From the NCBI RefSeq assembly GCF_037076525.1, contig NZ_AP029018.1:1963501-2027500 (forward strand): DNA of 64,000 nt, read 5' to 3'. The notes beneath the pieces were generated by a model, which had not been told where the DNA came from, did not search any database, and saw only the letters and a list, made by a program, of their open reading frames with translations. This document shows, in pieces, positions 9,071 through 17,648 of this stretch. Positions within the stretch are counted from its first letter, which is position 1; each line of letters starts with the position of its first letter. A program made the translations under genes and the position numbers. This DNA is from Selenomonas sp. TAMA-11512 (GTDB lineage: Bacteria; Bacillota; Negativicutes; Selenomonadales; Selenomonadaceae).

Positions 9071-9208
9071 TTTGGCTATGCGGGTGCTTTGCCCGCCCTA
9101 TAAGGGGCAGTTCCCTTCCATCGTCTGAAAGTGCCGGCTTTCACTGCGTTCAAGCCAAATTACTCTTGATCCGTCACTGCCTTAAAAAGGCGTTCATACT
9201 GCTTGCCG

Positions 9209-9250
9209 GTGCTGCCGCACATAAGTCATGTGCGGCAGCACTTTTATTAT
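9209..9250 (+). terminator. Intrinsic terminator after the frameshifted gene
   Basis: GTGCTGCCGCACAT and ATGTGCGGCAGCAC form a perfect 14-bp stem with a 5-nt loop (9209-9241), followed by TTTTATTAT. It lies 139 bp after the stop at 9070; the stretch 9071-9208 holds no gene that I can see. Confidence 0.9.
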
Positions 9251-9286
9251 ACCGTCTGCTTTGCATGCGGCACCGGCTCAACCCCA

Positions 9287-9330
9287 TAATACAAAATGGG
9301 GCTGTGCACGAACAATTCCTGCACAGTCCC
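9287..9330 (-). terminator. Terminator of the glycerate kinase operon
   Basis: On the minus strand GGGACTGTGCA pairs with TGCACAGCCCC around an 11-nt loop, followed by ATTTTGTATTAT. It lies 12 bp after the glycerate kinase stop codon. Confidence 0.8.
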
Positions 9331-9341
9331 GTCATTTTTCC

Positions 9342-10484
9342 TTATTTTGCTTTATACACCCGCAGCACCTGCTCGACCGTCGCCTCCAAGTTGACTTCCG
9401 CGACTTCTCTTTTCATCGCCTCCTCAAGAGTCATGACCTGCTGCAGAATGGGGAAATAGGCATCGATACCATGCTCATTCACGGCACGCGCTCCCTCAAG
9501 CGCCGCACCGCAGAAGGCAAGTGTCAGCGCCTTGGGAGAGATTTCCTTCGCTCTTTTCGCCACGCCGACGGGCGCCTTGCCCATCGCGCTCTGATGATCC
9601 ATGCGTCCTTCCCCCGTGATGAGGATATCGACGTCTTTGAGTGCTTCCTCGATGCACAGCATGTCGAGGACAAGCTCTATGCCGGGCGTGAGTTCGCCGT
9701 CGAGAAACGTGTGGAAGGCAAACCCCAATCCGCCGGCCGCACCCGCCCCTGCAAGATTCTTCCCCGATTTGCCGAGAGCTTCTTCCGCTATGTCCGCAAA
9801 ATCATTAAGCGCTTTGTCGAGCTCCTCGACAAGCGCGGGAGTCGCTCCCTTCTGCGGACCATAGACAGCAGACGCTCCATTGTCTCCGCAGAGAGGGTTC
9901 GTCACATCACAGGCGATGCGGAAGCGTACCTCTTTGAGACGTGCATCCATGCCGCCTGCATCGATCGAAGCCACGCGTGCGACATCGGCACCCGTCACGC
10001 CGACTTCAGCTCCATTCGCATCATGAAATTTCGCGCCCAATGCCGTGAGCATACCGAGACCTGCTTCATTTGTGGCACTGCCTCCAATGCCGATGAGAAA
10101 ATCCCTCGCACCCCTGTCGAGCGCATCGAGGATGAGCTCACCCAGACCATATGTCGTCGTGTGCAGCGGATTTCGCTTTTCCCGCGGCACCATGGGAAGT
10201 CCTGCCGCGTCCGCCATCTCAATGACGGCTGTCTTCGTCTGCGGCAGCCATCCGTATCGGCCGGATATGCGCTCCTCCAAGGGTCCTCGGACCTCCAACG
10301 TCACAATTTCGCCATGGAGCCCCTCGACAAGCGCATCCACCGTCCCCTCACCGCCGTCGGCGAGAGCATAGACGGCTGTCAAAGCCTCCGGAAAGAGACG
10401 CTTCACAGCGCGCTCGGCGGCAGCTCCCGCCTCCAGCGACGACATACTGCCCTTAAAGGAATCAATGGCGATTGTAACTTTCAT
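9342..10484 (-). CDS. Glycerate 2-kinase
   Basis: 380 residues of the GlxK/GarK glycerate kinase family, which phosphorylates D-glycerate with ATP to give 2-phosphoglycerate for glycolysis. Family motifs are clear: MKVTIAIDSFKGSMSS at the start, LADGGEGTVDAL, GIGGSATNEAGLGML, and ITGEGRMDHQSAMGKAP near the C-terminus. The ATG at 10484 is used; the longer frame adds 16 unlikely residues. It is the last gene of the TRAP operon, starting 1 bp after the dctM stop. This suggests that glycerate is produced by the pathway or is itself imported. Confidence 0.95.
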   Translation of the reverse strand: MKVTIAIDSFKGSMSSLEAGAAAERAVKRLFPEALTAVYALADGGEGTVDALVEGLHGEIVTLEVRGPLEERISGRYGWLPQTKTAVIEMADAAGLPMVPREKRNPLHTTTYGLGELILDALDRGARDFLIGIGGSATNEAGLGMLTALGAKFHDANGAEVGVTGADVARVASIDAGGMDARLKEVRFRIACDVTNPLCGDNGASAVYGPQKGATPALVEELDKALNDFADIAEEALGKSGKNLAGAGAAGGLGFAFHTFLDGELTPGIELVLDMLCIEEALKDVDILITGEGRMDHQSAMGKAPVGVAKRAKEISPKALTLAFCGAALEGARAVNEHGIDAYFPILQQVMTLEEAMKREVAEVNLEATVEQVLRVYKAK

Positions 10485-10485
10485 G

Positions 10486-11772
10486 TCAGCCTCCTGCACC
10501 CAATACCGGTATGTTGAATATAATCGGCACATACATATATATCAAGAGTATTATAAACTCTAAGACGAGATATGGGAAGACCTTTTTGGAGACTGCGCCG
10601 ACGGAAGCTCCCGTAATACTTGATGCCACAAATATGTTGACCGCCATCGGAGGCGTAATCATGCCGATCGATGTGTTGACAATGATGAGCAGCCCGAGAA
10701 CGACAGGATCCACTCCCAGCGCCACGGCAATCGGCAGAAGGATCGGTGTGACGAGCAGGATGATGGACTGCGTCTCCAGGAACATGCCGAGAAAGAGCAG
10801 TAGAAGGTTCATGACCAGGAGGATGATGAACTTCTCGCTAAAGATCGCCATGATGGTCGTCGAGAGAATCGTGGGGATATTTTCCGTCGTCATGAACCAA
10901 CTGAAAGGCGCAGACATGGAGACGACAAAGAGCACAATCGCGGACGACACACAGCTGTCGGCGAAAATCTTGTAGAGCTTCTTCCAGTTGAGCTCATTGA
11001 AGACGAACTTCGAAACAACTAATGCATAGACACAAGCGACCGCCGCCGATTCTGTCGGTGTGAATACCCCCGAGTAGATACCGCCGAGGATGATGATCGG
11101 CATCAGGAGCGCAAGAAAAGCATCCTTAAAGCGAACGATGTACTCCTTTGCCGGGTAGGATGTCATATCCGGCGAATCAAACTTCTTACAGCGGATCATG
11201 TTGAATATGCAGAGACCAAGAATCAGCATGATACCGGGCACCCACCCGCCGAGGAACATCGCCGTGACGGAGACGCCGGCCGTGACCGCATAGGTAACCA
11301 TGCCGATCGATGGGGGTATGACAACGCCGAGCGTACCGGAGGAGGCCGCAATTGCCGCCGTCGTGTCTATAGGGTAGCCCTTCTTTATCATTTTTGGAGC
11401 CGTGATACTTCCAATCGCCGCAACCGTCGCTGGATTCGATCCTGAAATTGCGCCGAAGAAACCGGAAGCGACGACCGAGATACAGGCTAAACGCCCCGGC
11501 AATCGCCTTAAGAGCAGCTCGATAAAACCGATCAGTCGATCGGAGATTCCTCCCTCCGCCATGATATTGCCGGCGAGAATAAAGAACGGCACCGCCATGA
11601 GCGTGAAGCTGTCAAGCTGTGTGAACATGCGTGTCGGCACCGCTGCCAGATACTGCATATTGTCAGTAGCAAACATGGCGATCGCTGCCGCCAGGCCGAG
11701 ACTGATGGCAATCGGCACCCCGATAAAGAGCATCAGGAAAAGTACAGCAAAAAGAATACCTGCTATTTCCAT
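10486..11772 (-). CDS. dctM: TRAP transporter large permease (DctM)
   Basis: 428-residue membrane subunit with about 12 transmembrane helices that couples sodium flow to solute import with the DctP binding protein. Typical DctM features: VPFFILAGNIMAEGGIS, GFFGAISGSNPATVAAIGSI and VVIPPSIGMVTY. The ATG overlaps the last base of the dctQ stop (TAATG), pointing to translational coupling. The cargo is probably a carboxylate or sugar acid, given the enzymes in the operon. Confidence 0.96.
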   Translation of the reverse strand: MEIAGILFAVLFLMLFIGVPIAISLGLAAAIAMFATDNMQYLAAVPTRMFTQLDSFTLMAVPFFILAGNIMAEGGISDRLIGFIELLLRRLPGRLACISVVASGFFGAISGSNPATVAAIGSITAPKMIKKGYPIDTTAAIAASSGTLGVVIPPSIGMVTYAVTAGVSVTAMFLGGWVPGIMLILGLCIFNMIRCKKFDSPDMTSYPAKEYIVRFKDAFLALLMPIIILGGIYSGVFTPTESAAVACVYALVVSKFVFNELNWKKLYKIFADSCVSSAIVLFVVSMSAPFSWFMTTENIPTILSTTIMAIFSEKFIILLVMNLLLLFLGMFLETQSIILLVTPILLPIAVALGVDPVVLGLLIIVNTSIGMITPPMAVNIFVASSITGASVGAVSKKVFPYLVLEFIILLIYMYVPIIFNIPVLGAGG

Positions 11773-12260
11773 TACGTCTCCTCCCCTTTCTCAGGTATAT
11801 GCCGCAGCACGCGATAAGTGTAGAAGATGGCCATCAAGAGAATCCCGATAGGGATCAAAGCGTATACGATGCCCAACGGCAGTTTAAGCATAGGAGACAG
11901 CTTGCCTTGGCTGAGCATCTTCTCCACGACCACATAGCCGTAGTTCGCTAAAAAGATGGCGAAAGCATCCAATAAAACAGCGGTTAATATACGAAAACCG
12001 CGTATAACCTTCGGACTGCTCTTAAAAATCAGCGGAACGAGTTCAACGACAAAGTGCTTTTCCTGCAGCGAAGCAAGCATAAGTCCGAGATAGACGATTG
12101 CCACCATGCAGTATCTTGCAAACTCTTCGCTCCAAGGAATGGAAAACAACATCGTATATCGTCCGCATGTCGCTAAGAACACGACTGCCACCATAAGCAC
12201 CATGCAAACGACGGATATCTTCTCAACTCCACCGGCAAAGATACGAATGATTTTATCCAT
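11772..12260 (-). CDS. dctQ: TRAP transporter small permease (DctQ)
   Basis: 162 residues, four transmembrane helices, including the DctQ signature-like FLATCGRYTMLFSIPWSEEFARY. It partners DctM in the membrane. The ATG at 12260 is chosen because MDKIIRIFAGG matches family starts; the open frame upstream runs back into the terminator hairpin. It overlaps dctM by one base. Confidence 0.93.
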   Translation of the reverse strand: MDKIIRIFAGGVEKISVVCMVLMVAVVFLATCGRYTMLFSIPWSEEFARYCMVAIVYLGLMLASLQEKHFVVELVPLIFKSSPKVIRGFRILTAVLLDAFAIFLANYGYVVVEKMLSQGKLSPMLKLPLGIVYALIPIGILLMAIFYTYRVLRHIPEKGEET

Positions 12261-12285
12261 AAGGCACCTCGCAAAATAGAGAAAA

Positions 12286-12318
12286 GGTGAAGATGGAAGG
12301 GGGGCTGCCATCTCCACC
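12286..12318 (-). terminator. Intercistronic terminator-like hairpin between dctP and dctQ
   Basis: On the minus strand GGTGGAGATGG pairs with CCATCTTCACC (11-bp stem with one G-T pair), followed by TTTTCTCTATTTT. It lies between the binding-protein stop (12335) and the dctQ start. It probably lets only part of the transcription continue, so that the binding protein is made in excess. Confidence 0.75.
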
Positions 12319-12334
12319 TAATTCTTTGATGTTC

Positions 12335-13393
12335 TTATTTCGTTGCTGCCTGAATACGAGCCAGAAGATCCTGATCAATATTCAGAGAAGCATCGTTATA
12401 GACGCTCTTAACGGTCTCTTTCCACTCCGCCTTGTTGACGTCCGTAATAATGATGCCCTTCGACTCCATTTCAGCTCTTGCTCCGGCATCGATTTCCTGT
12501 GAAATCCTGCGCTGCTCACCCTTAGCGTATTGAGCCGCCTCGTCGAACCACTTCTTCTGCTCGTCGGTGAACCCGTTGTACTTGCCCTCGTTAATCATGA
12601 GAACGCAAGGGCTGTAGAAGAGATCGATCATCGAGATGTACTTTTGCACCTCATAGACTTTCGCCGTAAGGATGATGGCCAGGGGATTTTCCTGCCCGTC
12701 AACCGTCCCCTGCTGAAGCGCGGAGAAAATTTCGCCCCAAGCCATCGCTGTCGGTGTGCTTCCAAGCGCAGCGTAGGTTGCCATGTGCGAATGATTTTCC
12801 ATCGTACGGATCTTCATGCCCTGCAGATCTGCCGGTGTCTTGATTTCCTTTTTATTGTTTGTGACTTCACGAAAACCGTTCTCCCAAAATCCGACAGCTT
12901 TGATCCCCGTTCCGTCAAATTCAGCCAGAAGACCGTCACCGATCGGACTGTCAAAAACCTTGTAAGCCTGCTCACGATTTTCGAAGAGATACGGCAGATC
13001 GAGCGTGCTCCAGTTTGCCGTGTTCTTCGAGAACGCAGGAATCGGTCCTGTAGAAGAGAGTACCATGTCCTGCGTGCCGTTCGATACGGCATCCATCATG
13101 TCACTCTCACCGCCGAGCGCGGAGTTCGGATAGATGTCAAGCGTCATCGTGCCGCCGGAAAGCTCCTCCAGCTTCTGCTGCATCGCCTGCAGTCCCTTTA
13201 CATAATGTCCGTCGGGTGCTGTCGTGACGCCGACCTTCAAGTGTATCGAGGCTTCTTTCTTGCCTAGAAGCTGCGTACCCTCTTTTTTGTCGGCCGGTGC
13301 ATTCGAGGCGCCGCTGCCGCCCTCACCACCACAGCCTGCAAAGACAACTGCAACAACCGCCGTCATGAGAAGCGCGAGCCATTTCTTTTTCAT
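12335..13393 (-). CDS. dctP: TRAP solute-binding protein (DctP), lipoprotein
   Basis: 352 residues from the ATG at 13393. A lipoprotein signal with lipobox VFAGC anchors it outside the inner membrane. DctP-family features are IRTMENHSHMATYAALGSTPTAMAWGEIFSALQQGTVDGQENP, including the Arg that binds the substrate carboxylate and the conserved QENP. It captures a carboxylate-bearing solute and hands it to DctQM. Its neighbours suggest a sugar acid, but the pocket cannot be read from sequence alone. Confidence 0.95.
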   Translation of the reverse strand: MKKKWLALLMTAVVAVVFAGCGGEGGSGASNAPADKKEGTQLLGKKEASIHLKVGVTTAPDGHYVKGLQAMQQKLEELSGGTMTLDIYPNSALGGESDMMDAVSNGTQDMVLSSTGPIPAFSKNTANWSTLDLPYLFENREQAYKVFDSPIGDGLLAEFDGTGIKAVGFWENGFREVTNNKKEIKTPADLQGMKIRTMENHSHMATYAALGSTPTAMAWGEIFSALQQGTVDGQENPLAIILTAKVYEVQKYISMIDLFYSPCVLMINEGKYNGFTDEQKKWFDEAAQYAKGEQRRISQEIDAGARAEMESKGIIITDVNKAEWKETVKSVYNDASLNIDQDLLARIQAATK

Positions 13394-13558
13394 GTCCAAC
13401 TTCCTTTCTTTACATACCTGATTTTCTATGAATCTCCAAACGTTCAAGGACAGCATAGACCGATGGATACGTTTCGTAAAGTGCTGCAACCCCATTTACG
13501 ACGTGGATGCTTGCACGTGCAGTTCACTATGACCTTTTGCAGGAGATTCCGACAGAAT

Positions 13559-14425
13559 TTATACCTGCGGGTTTTCCGGATGAAGCATTGTCTGGATTGC
13601 CTTGTCCAGAATTTCATCATCCCAAATCCTCTTCCAATCGTCACGAAGAACGAGGCGATTGCCTATGCCGATAGCAACCTTGCAGGCATCCGACACCGGA
13701 GGATTGCCCGGCAGGTAGCCGAGGAAATTGGCAGAAAGATTGAAGATATGTCCCGTGAGGAAGGAAACCGCCGCTTCCCTCGGAATGCCGCGGCGAACAG
13801 CCTCGTCGACCGTCTCCGCCATCGCGTAGAGCGTCGATGCGCCGAGAATTTCAACGAGCGTCGGCTCCAGAAACGCAATCTGCTCCGAGGTCATGATGAA
13901 AGCATTATCCGCGCGATACATCGCCTTTGCCGTCTTCTGCATGAGTTCGAACTTATCGTCCTCGCCGTTGATCTTGCTCATGACGATATCCTGATGTCCG
14001 CCCTCGCCGCCGAAACGATCTTCGAATGCTTCCTTCTCTTTTTGCCACTTGAAGTACGAAGGATGGCAGGGATGTGCAACGCCAAACGTGCAATCATCTC
14101 GAAGCGTAAGCTCCTTGGCGACCGCTGCCGCGGGGTCGAGAATCAGGAACGCAGTGCCCGGTTTCAGCTGAGGGACATACTCTGCAGAGAGCTTTTTAAT
14201 AAGCGTATCCGGCACGGCGAAGATGACGACCTCCGCAAAGGCAAGCGCTTCCTCAACAGGCGTTACCTTTAAACCGCGCTCTTTTTCAATGCGTTCCACT
14301 GCCGGCGGGAATGTCTCGACTAGCTTGACCTCAAACTCATCCGCAAAATGTGTAACGAGATTGTTCGATGTTCGAGTTCCCATCTTACCGCCGGCACCGA
14401 TAACGGCAACCTTAATCTTACTCAT
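13559..14425 (-). CDS. NAD-dependent dehydrogenase of the 6PGDH superfamily, ApnO-like
   Basis: 288 residues. N-terminal Rossmann fold with VAVIGAGGKMGTR, then LDPAAAVAKEL, the family pattern FGVAHPCHPSYF, and a C-terminal helical domain with FLEPTLVEILGAST and GIPREAAVSFLTGHI. This arrangement matches the group annotated as phosphogluconate dehydrogenase C-terminal domain proteins, which includes D-apionate oxidoisomerase (ApnO). It probably oxidises a branched or 3-hydroxy sugar acid with NAD. Its place between transketolase and a TRAP importer supports a catabolic role. The exact substrate is inferred from family resemblance as I remember it, not proven. Confidence 0.8.
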   Translation of the reverse strand: MSKIKVAVIGAGGKMGTRTSNNLVTHFADEFEVKLVETFPPAVERIEKERGLKVTPVEEALAFAEVVIFAVPDTLIKKLSAEYVPQLKPGTAFLILDPAAAVAKELTLRDDCTFGVAHPCHPSYFKWQKEKEAFEDRFGGEGGHQDIVMSKINGEDDKFELMQKTAKAMYRADNAFIMTSEQIAFLEPTLVEILGASTLYAMAETVDEAVRRGIPREAAVSFLTGHIFNLSANFLGYLPGNPPVSDACKVAIGIGNRLVLRDDWKRIWDDEILDKAIQTMLHPENPQV

Positions 14426-14477
14426 ATAGCGTTTCCTCCTTAAAAGACGTACTTATCGTTTAGGCGACAGAGCAAGA

Positions 14478-15419
14478 TCAAATCTTCCCCAGCGCCTTTT
14501 TTACCACCTGCGTGATATTCTCTACACTGAAGCCCATATGATCTCCGAGCTCTTTAGCCGGGCCCGATTCCGCATAGTCCTCAAGCGCGATTCTCTTTAC
14601 CTTTACAGGTCTGTTTTCTGTAGCCAGACGACTGATATAGGAGCCTAACCCCCCATTGATATTGTGATCCTCGACGGTGACGACGAGATCCGTCTTCGCC
14701 ATTTCCTCGAGAATTTTATCCGGATTCTTTCCGTAGAGGATATTGATATCCGCGACAGTGACCTTTACGCCGGCCTTATTGAGAGCTTCCCCCGCAGCCA
14801 GGACGCGGTCGAGTACAAATCCGTTGGACAGTAAGAGCGCCTCTGTGCCGTACTCTTTGAGGACGGTAATACCGTCTTTAGAAAAGGGTGCATCGAGCGG
14901 GAAAACATCCTCTTCGCGGCCGGAACCTCCGCGAATGTAAACAGGCCCCTCAATCTCCGCTGCATACAGTGTCGCATGATAGAGCTGGTTGCCGTCCGCC
15001 GGTGTCAAAACGGTAAAATTCGGCAAGCTCGTCACGAATGAGAGATCTTCGTAGAACTGGTGCGTTACGCCCTCACGTTCACCGCCCAAACATCCCGCGT
15101 TAAAACCGGCGAACTTGACATTGAGATTCGTATAGCCGACGAAGGTGCGCATCTGTTCGCCTGCTCGCATGGTGATAAATCCGCAATATGTTCCGACAAA
15201 GGGAATCGCCCCTGTTGTTGCCATCCCGGCGGCGACGTCGACAGCCGCCTGCTCGGCAATGCCCGTCTCCACATAGCGCGTCGGATACTTTTCCGCTAGG
15301 GGAACCCCCCGCATGGATTTTAACGCGTCAGGGTAGACGCCATAGACATCCTTGCCGTTATCTGCCAGTTCCATCATCGCTGCCGCGAAAGCTTCACGAG
15401 TTCCTTTGAATGTAGCCAT
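14478..15419 (-). CDS. Transketolase-like enzyme, C-terminal (pyrimidine-binding) subunit
   Basis: 313 residues covering the second half of transketolase. It has the cofactor-activating glutamate region YVETGIAEQAAVDVAAGMA, the FGTY-like VGTYCGFITMRAGEQMR, and a C-terminal domain with NGFVLDRVLAAGEAL. Start at the ATG at 15419, two bases after the stop of the other subunit. Split transketolases with two short subunits occur in many bacteria, including the AptAB enzyme for apulose-4-phosphate. With the upstream gene it should form a thiamine-diphosphate enzyme that moves two-carbon units. Confidence 0.93.
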   Translation of the reverse strand: MATFKGTREAFAAAMMELADNGKDVYGVYPDALKSMRGVPLAEKYPTRYVETGIAEQAAVDVAAGMATTGAIPFVGTYCGFITMRAGEQMRTFVGYTNLNVKFAGFNAGCLGGEREGVTHQFYEDLSFVTSLPNFTVLTPADGNQLYHATLYAAEIEGPVYIRGGSGREEDVFPLDAPFSKDGITVLKEYGTEALLLSNGFVLDRVLAAGEALNKAGVKVTVADINILYGKNPDKILEEMAKTDLVVTVEDHNINGGLGSYISRLATENRPVKVKRIALEDYAESGPAKELGDHMGFSVENITQVVKKALGKI

Positions 15420-15420
15420 T

Positions 15421-16242
15421 TCATTCCCCTCCCAACTCTTTCTGCACCGTCGCCCACTGCTCATCAGTAGGCAAGTTCTTATGCCAGGAATTGTCGTTTT
15501 CCATGAAGGAAACGCCCTTTCCTTTTATCGTGCGACATATGATTGCATGCGGCTGTCCTTTTTTGCCCTTCGCGATCCGAATAGCGGATTTGATCTCATC
15601 TATGTTGTGTCCGTCGATCTCCTGCGTATGCCATCCGAAAGCTCGGAAGCGATCCGCCGGATTGTTGATGCCGATGGTGTATTCAATCGTTTTGTAGCTC
15701 TGCCATCCGTTCATGTCGACAAAGACGACGAGATTGTCGAGTTTGTGCCCCGTACCGACATTGACGCCTTCCCATATAACACCTTCCTGCAACTCACCGT
15801 CGCCGCAGATGACGTATGTGTAGTAATCCCTGTTATGCGCTTTTGCCGCGATCGCCATACCGGCGCCGATGGCAATACCGTTGCCCAGCGACCCGGTCGT
15901 CATATCGATGCCGGGGACACCGCTGTGCATCGAGGGATGTCCCTGAAAGATGCTGCCCAGAGCGCGCAGGTTAAAGTGCTCCACCTTCGGCTGCAGATAC
16001 CCGCGCTCGTTGAGTGCCGCGTACCAAATAGGCGTCGCGTGCCCTTTCGAAAGAATGAAGCGATCTCGATCCTCCCAGTTCGGATTCTTGGGATCAATGT
16101 TCATCGTGTCAAAGTAGAGTGTCGTCACAATATCAGCGCACGATAGAGCAGGTCCGGGATGTCCGTCCTTCCCTTCATATATCATGCGAACCGCTTCATA
16201 GCGCAGCCTTTTTGCCTTCTTTTCAAGATCCGCTGTCTCCAT
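15421..16242 (-). CDS. Transketolase-like enzyme, N-terminal (ThDP-binding) subunit
   Basis: 273 residues. The thiamine-diphosphate binding motif is present as GDGELQEGVIWEGVNVGTGHKLDN, and the substrate-side pattern as GHPGPALSCADIVTTLYF and SKGHATPIWYAAL. It forms the active enzyme with the next gene, from which it is separated by one base. It is the first gene of the catabolic operon, starting after a consensus promoter and a candidate GntR operator, with AAGGAGG before the ATG. Confidence 0.93.
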   Translation of the reverse strand: METADLEKKAKRLRYEAVRMIYEGKDGHPGPALSCADIVTTLYFDTMNIDPKNPNWEDRDRFILSKGHATPIWYAALNERGYLQPKVEHFNLRALGSIFQGHPSMHSGVPGIDMTTGSLGNGIAIGAGMAIAAKAHNRDYYTYVICGDGELQEGVIWEGVNVGTGHKLDNLVVFVDMNGWQSYKTIEYTIGINNPADRFRAFGWHTQEIDGHNIDEIKSAIRIAKGKKGQPHAIICRTIKGKGVSFMENDNSWHKNLPTDEQWATVQKELGGE

Positions 16243-16287
16243 GAGAAATCCTCCTTCACAAAAACCACATAATCACGCGCTTGTTAT

Positions 16288-16343
16288 AAGTCGTCTGATG
16301 TCTTCTGTGTTGTATTTTATACTCGTATGTTCAGGATTGTCAA
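16288..16343 (-). promoter_or_regulatory. Promoter and candidate GntR operator of the transketolase operon
   Basis: Minus-strand TTGACA (16338-16343), 16 bp, TATAAA (16316-16321). From about +8 to +25 lies a 17-bp near-palindrome of form AAGNCNTCNGANGNCTT (16288-16304), matching at 12 of 17 positions. This suits a dimeric FadR/GntR repressor such as the one encoded next door. Confidence 0.6.
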
Positions 16344-16379
16344 GTATTTTTTGAAAATTTTCTTAACTCGATTTAACAA

Positions 16380-16443
16380 TAAAAATAGGAGCCGTCATGC
16401 GCTCCATCTATAAAAAACAATAAATGAGCACACGACGGTCTCC
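16380..16443 (-). terminator. Terminator of the gntR gene
   Basis: On the minus strand GGAGACCGTCGTGTGCTC pairs with GAGCGCATGACGGCTCC, followed by TATTTTTATTG. It isolates the regulator gene from the operon promoter downstream. Confidence 0.8.
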
Positions 16444-16445
16444 TA

Positions 16446-17183
16446 TCAATTATCGGACGCCTCCCAAGGCTGCAGCGAATAGCTGACGACATTGGCGATG
16501 GAATACGTGTCTCTCTTTTCAATCAAATCATAGATTCTTTGATGACTGTCCAACACTCGCATTGCTGATTGTCTTCTATGTGAAACCGCAATGGAGAGAT
16601 GAATATAGTCGATCAGACTTTGATATATATTGCGCAGCACTTGATTCTTGGACGCTTTGGCGAGGAGCTTATGAAACGCCATATCGTTTTTGAGCAGGCG
16701 CTCTTTGTCATAATGACTCTCTGCTGCTATGGACTTCAGCTCCTGCACATTTTCCTTGAGCAGCAGACGTTCTTTTTCGTTCCGGTTATAATTCTTTAAA
16801 ACTTGCTCAAGAATATCGATCTCAATGATACGTCGAAGTTCTTCAACATTTTCTTTATCCGGACTGGCCAAGAGCAGATGATAAAACAGCGTATCATAGA
16901 CCGCATGATTTTCGCCATCGGACATAAATGTCCCGATGCCATGACGCATTTCGACAAGCCCCTGTGCCGATAAAATTTTCAATCCCTCGCGCAGCGAGCT
17001 TCGCCCCACGCCGAAGAGCTCACACAGCTCATTTTCATTGGGCAATCGCTCACCGGCTTTCAGATTTCCTTTGCGAATTGCTTCCTTGATTCCACGTACA
17101 ACGATTTCTGTAGCGGATTGCGCCTCATAGCGCACATCGGTTGTGATTTCCTTCTTTTCCTGCATCATATTGTATCTTTTCAA
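16446..17183 (-). CDS. GntR/FadR-family transcriptional regulator
   Basis: About 245 residues. The N-terminal winged helix is plain (AGERLPNENELCELFGVGRSSLREGLKILSAQGLVEMRHGIGTFM), followed by an all-helical FCD ligand domain with metal-ligand-like positions near LKNDMAFHKLLAKAS and AVSHRR. It should sense a pathway acid and control the transketolase/TRAP operon that starts 203 bp downstream. The start may be the TTG at 17183 or the ATG at 17168. It has its own promoter (TTGTAA, 17 bp, TATATT at 17224-17252) and terminator. Confidence 0.9.
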   Translation of the reverse strand: MKRYNMMQEKKEITTDVRYEAQSATEIVVRGIKEAIRKGNLKAGERLPNENELCELFGVGRSSLREGLKILSAQGLVEMRHGIGTFMSDGENHAVYDTLFYHLLLASPDKENVEELRRIIEIDILEQVLKNYNRNEKERLLLKENVQELKSIAAESHYDKERLLKNDMAFHKLLAKASKNQVLRNIYQSLIDYIHLSIAVSHRRQSAMRVLDSHQRIYDLIEKRDTYSIANVVSYSLQPWEASDN

Positions 17184-17648
17184 CTTTCCTGATCCTTATG
17201 GCACGGTTTCTACCTAATATATTAATATAGCCGAACTCTCCTGTTTTTACAAATACATATTTGCAAAAACTCGTACATTTCGAATATATCAAAGGGCTTC
17301 CTATACTCTCTATAGACCGGAACACGGTGAGAGTACGTGTTCTGTTCATCTGTTATTTCAAGTGCAGCTTCTTTGCTGCATTGCGCGGCGGACATGTCAT
17401 TGTGAACGATGTACGAACGGCAGAAATACAACGTCGTCTCGCAGCGGAAACGGGATATATAATTCCTCTTTACCTCAGACTATTATAATAAGCAAAAAAA
17501 CATCTAGGAAAAAAGATTTATTTGTGATAATATGTGGTGTACAAAACTAAGAATACTTTTGCGAATGGTTGTGTCACCTTAAAATACGTTTTGTCGTCAC
17601 GGCTTCCGAAGGAATTCCACGGATATAGAAAGGTCGAGTTTACAGATC
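17184..17648. other. Intergenic region between divergent gntR and tpsB
   Basis: 465 bp, AT-rich. The left part holds the gntR promoter (minus, -10 at 17224-17229, -35 at 17247-17252). The right part holds candidate -10 boxes for tpsB (TATAAT at 17484-17489 and GATAAT at 17526-17531) without good -35 boxes. Open frames of up to 75 codons here show no protein-like features, and I see no gene. Confidence 0.6.

Noticed and set aside
9228..10517. 429-codon open frame opposite glycerate kinase
   Set aside because: Shadow of a well-supported gene; Cys/His/Arg-rich product with no domain.
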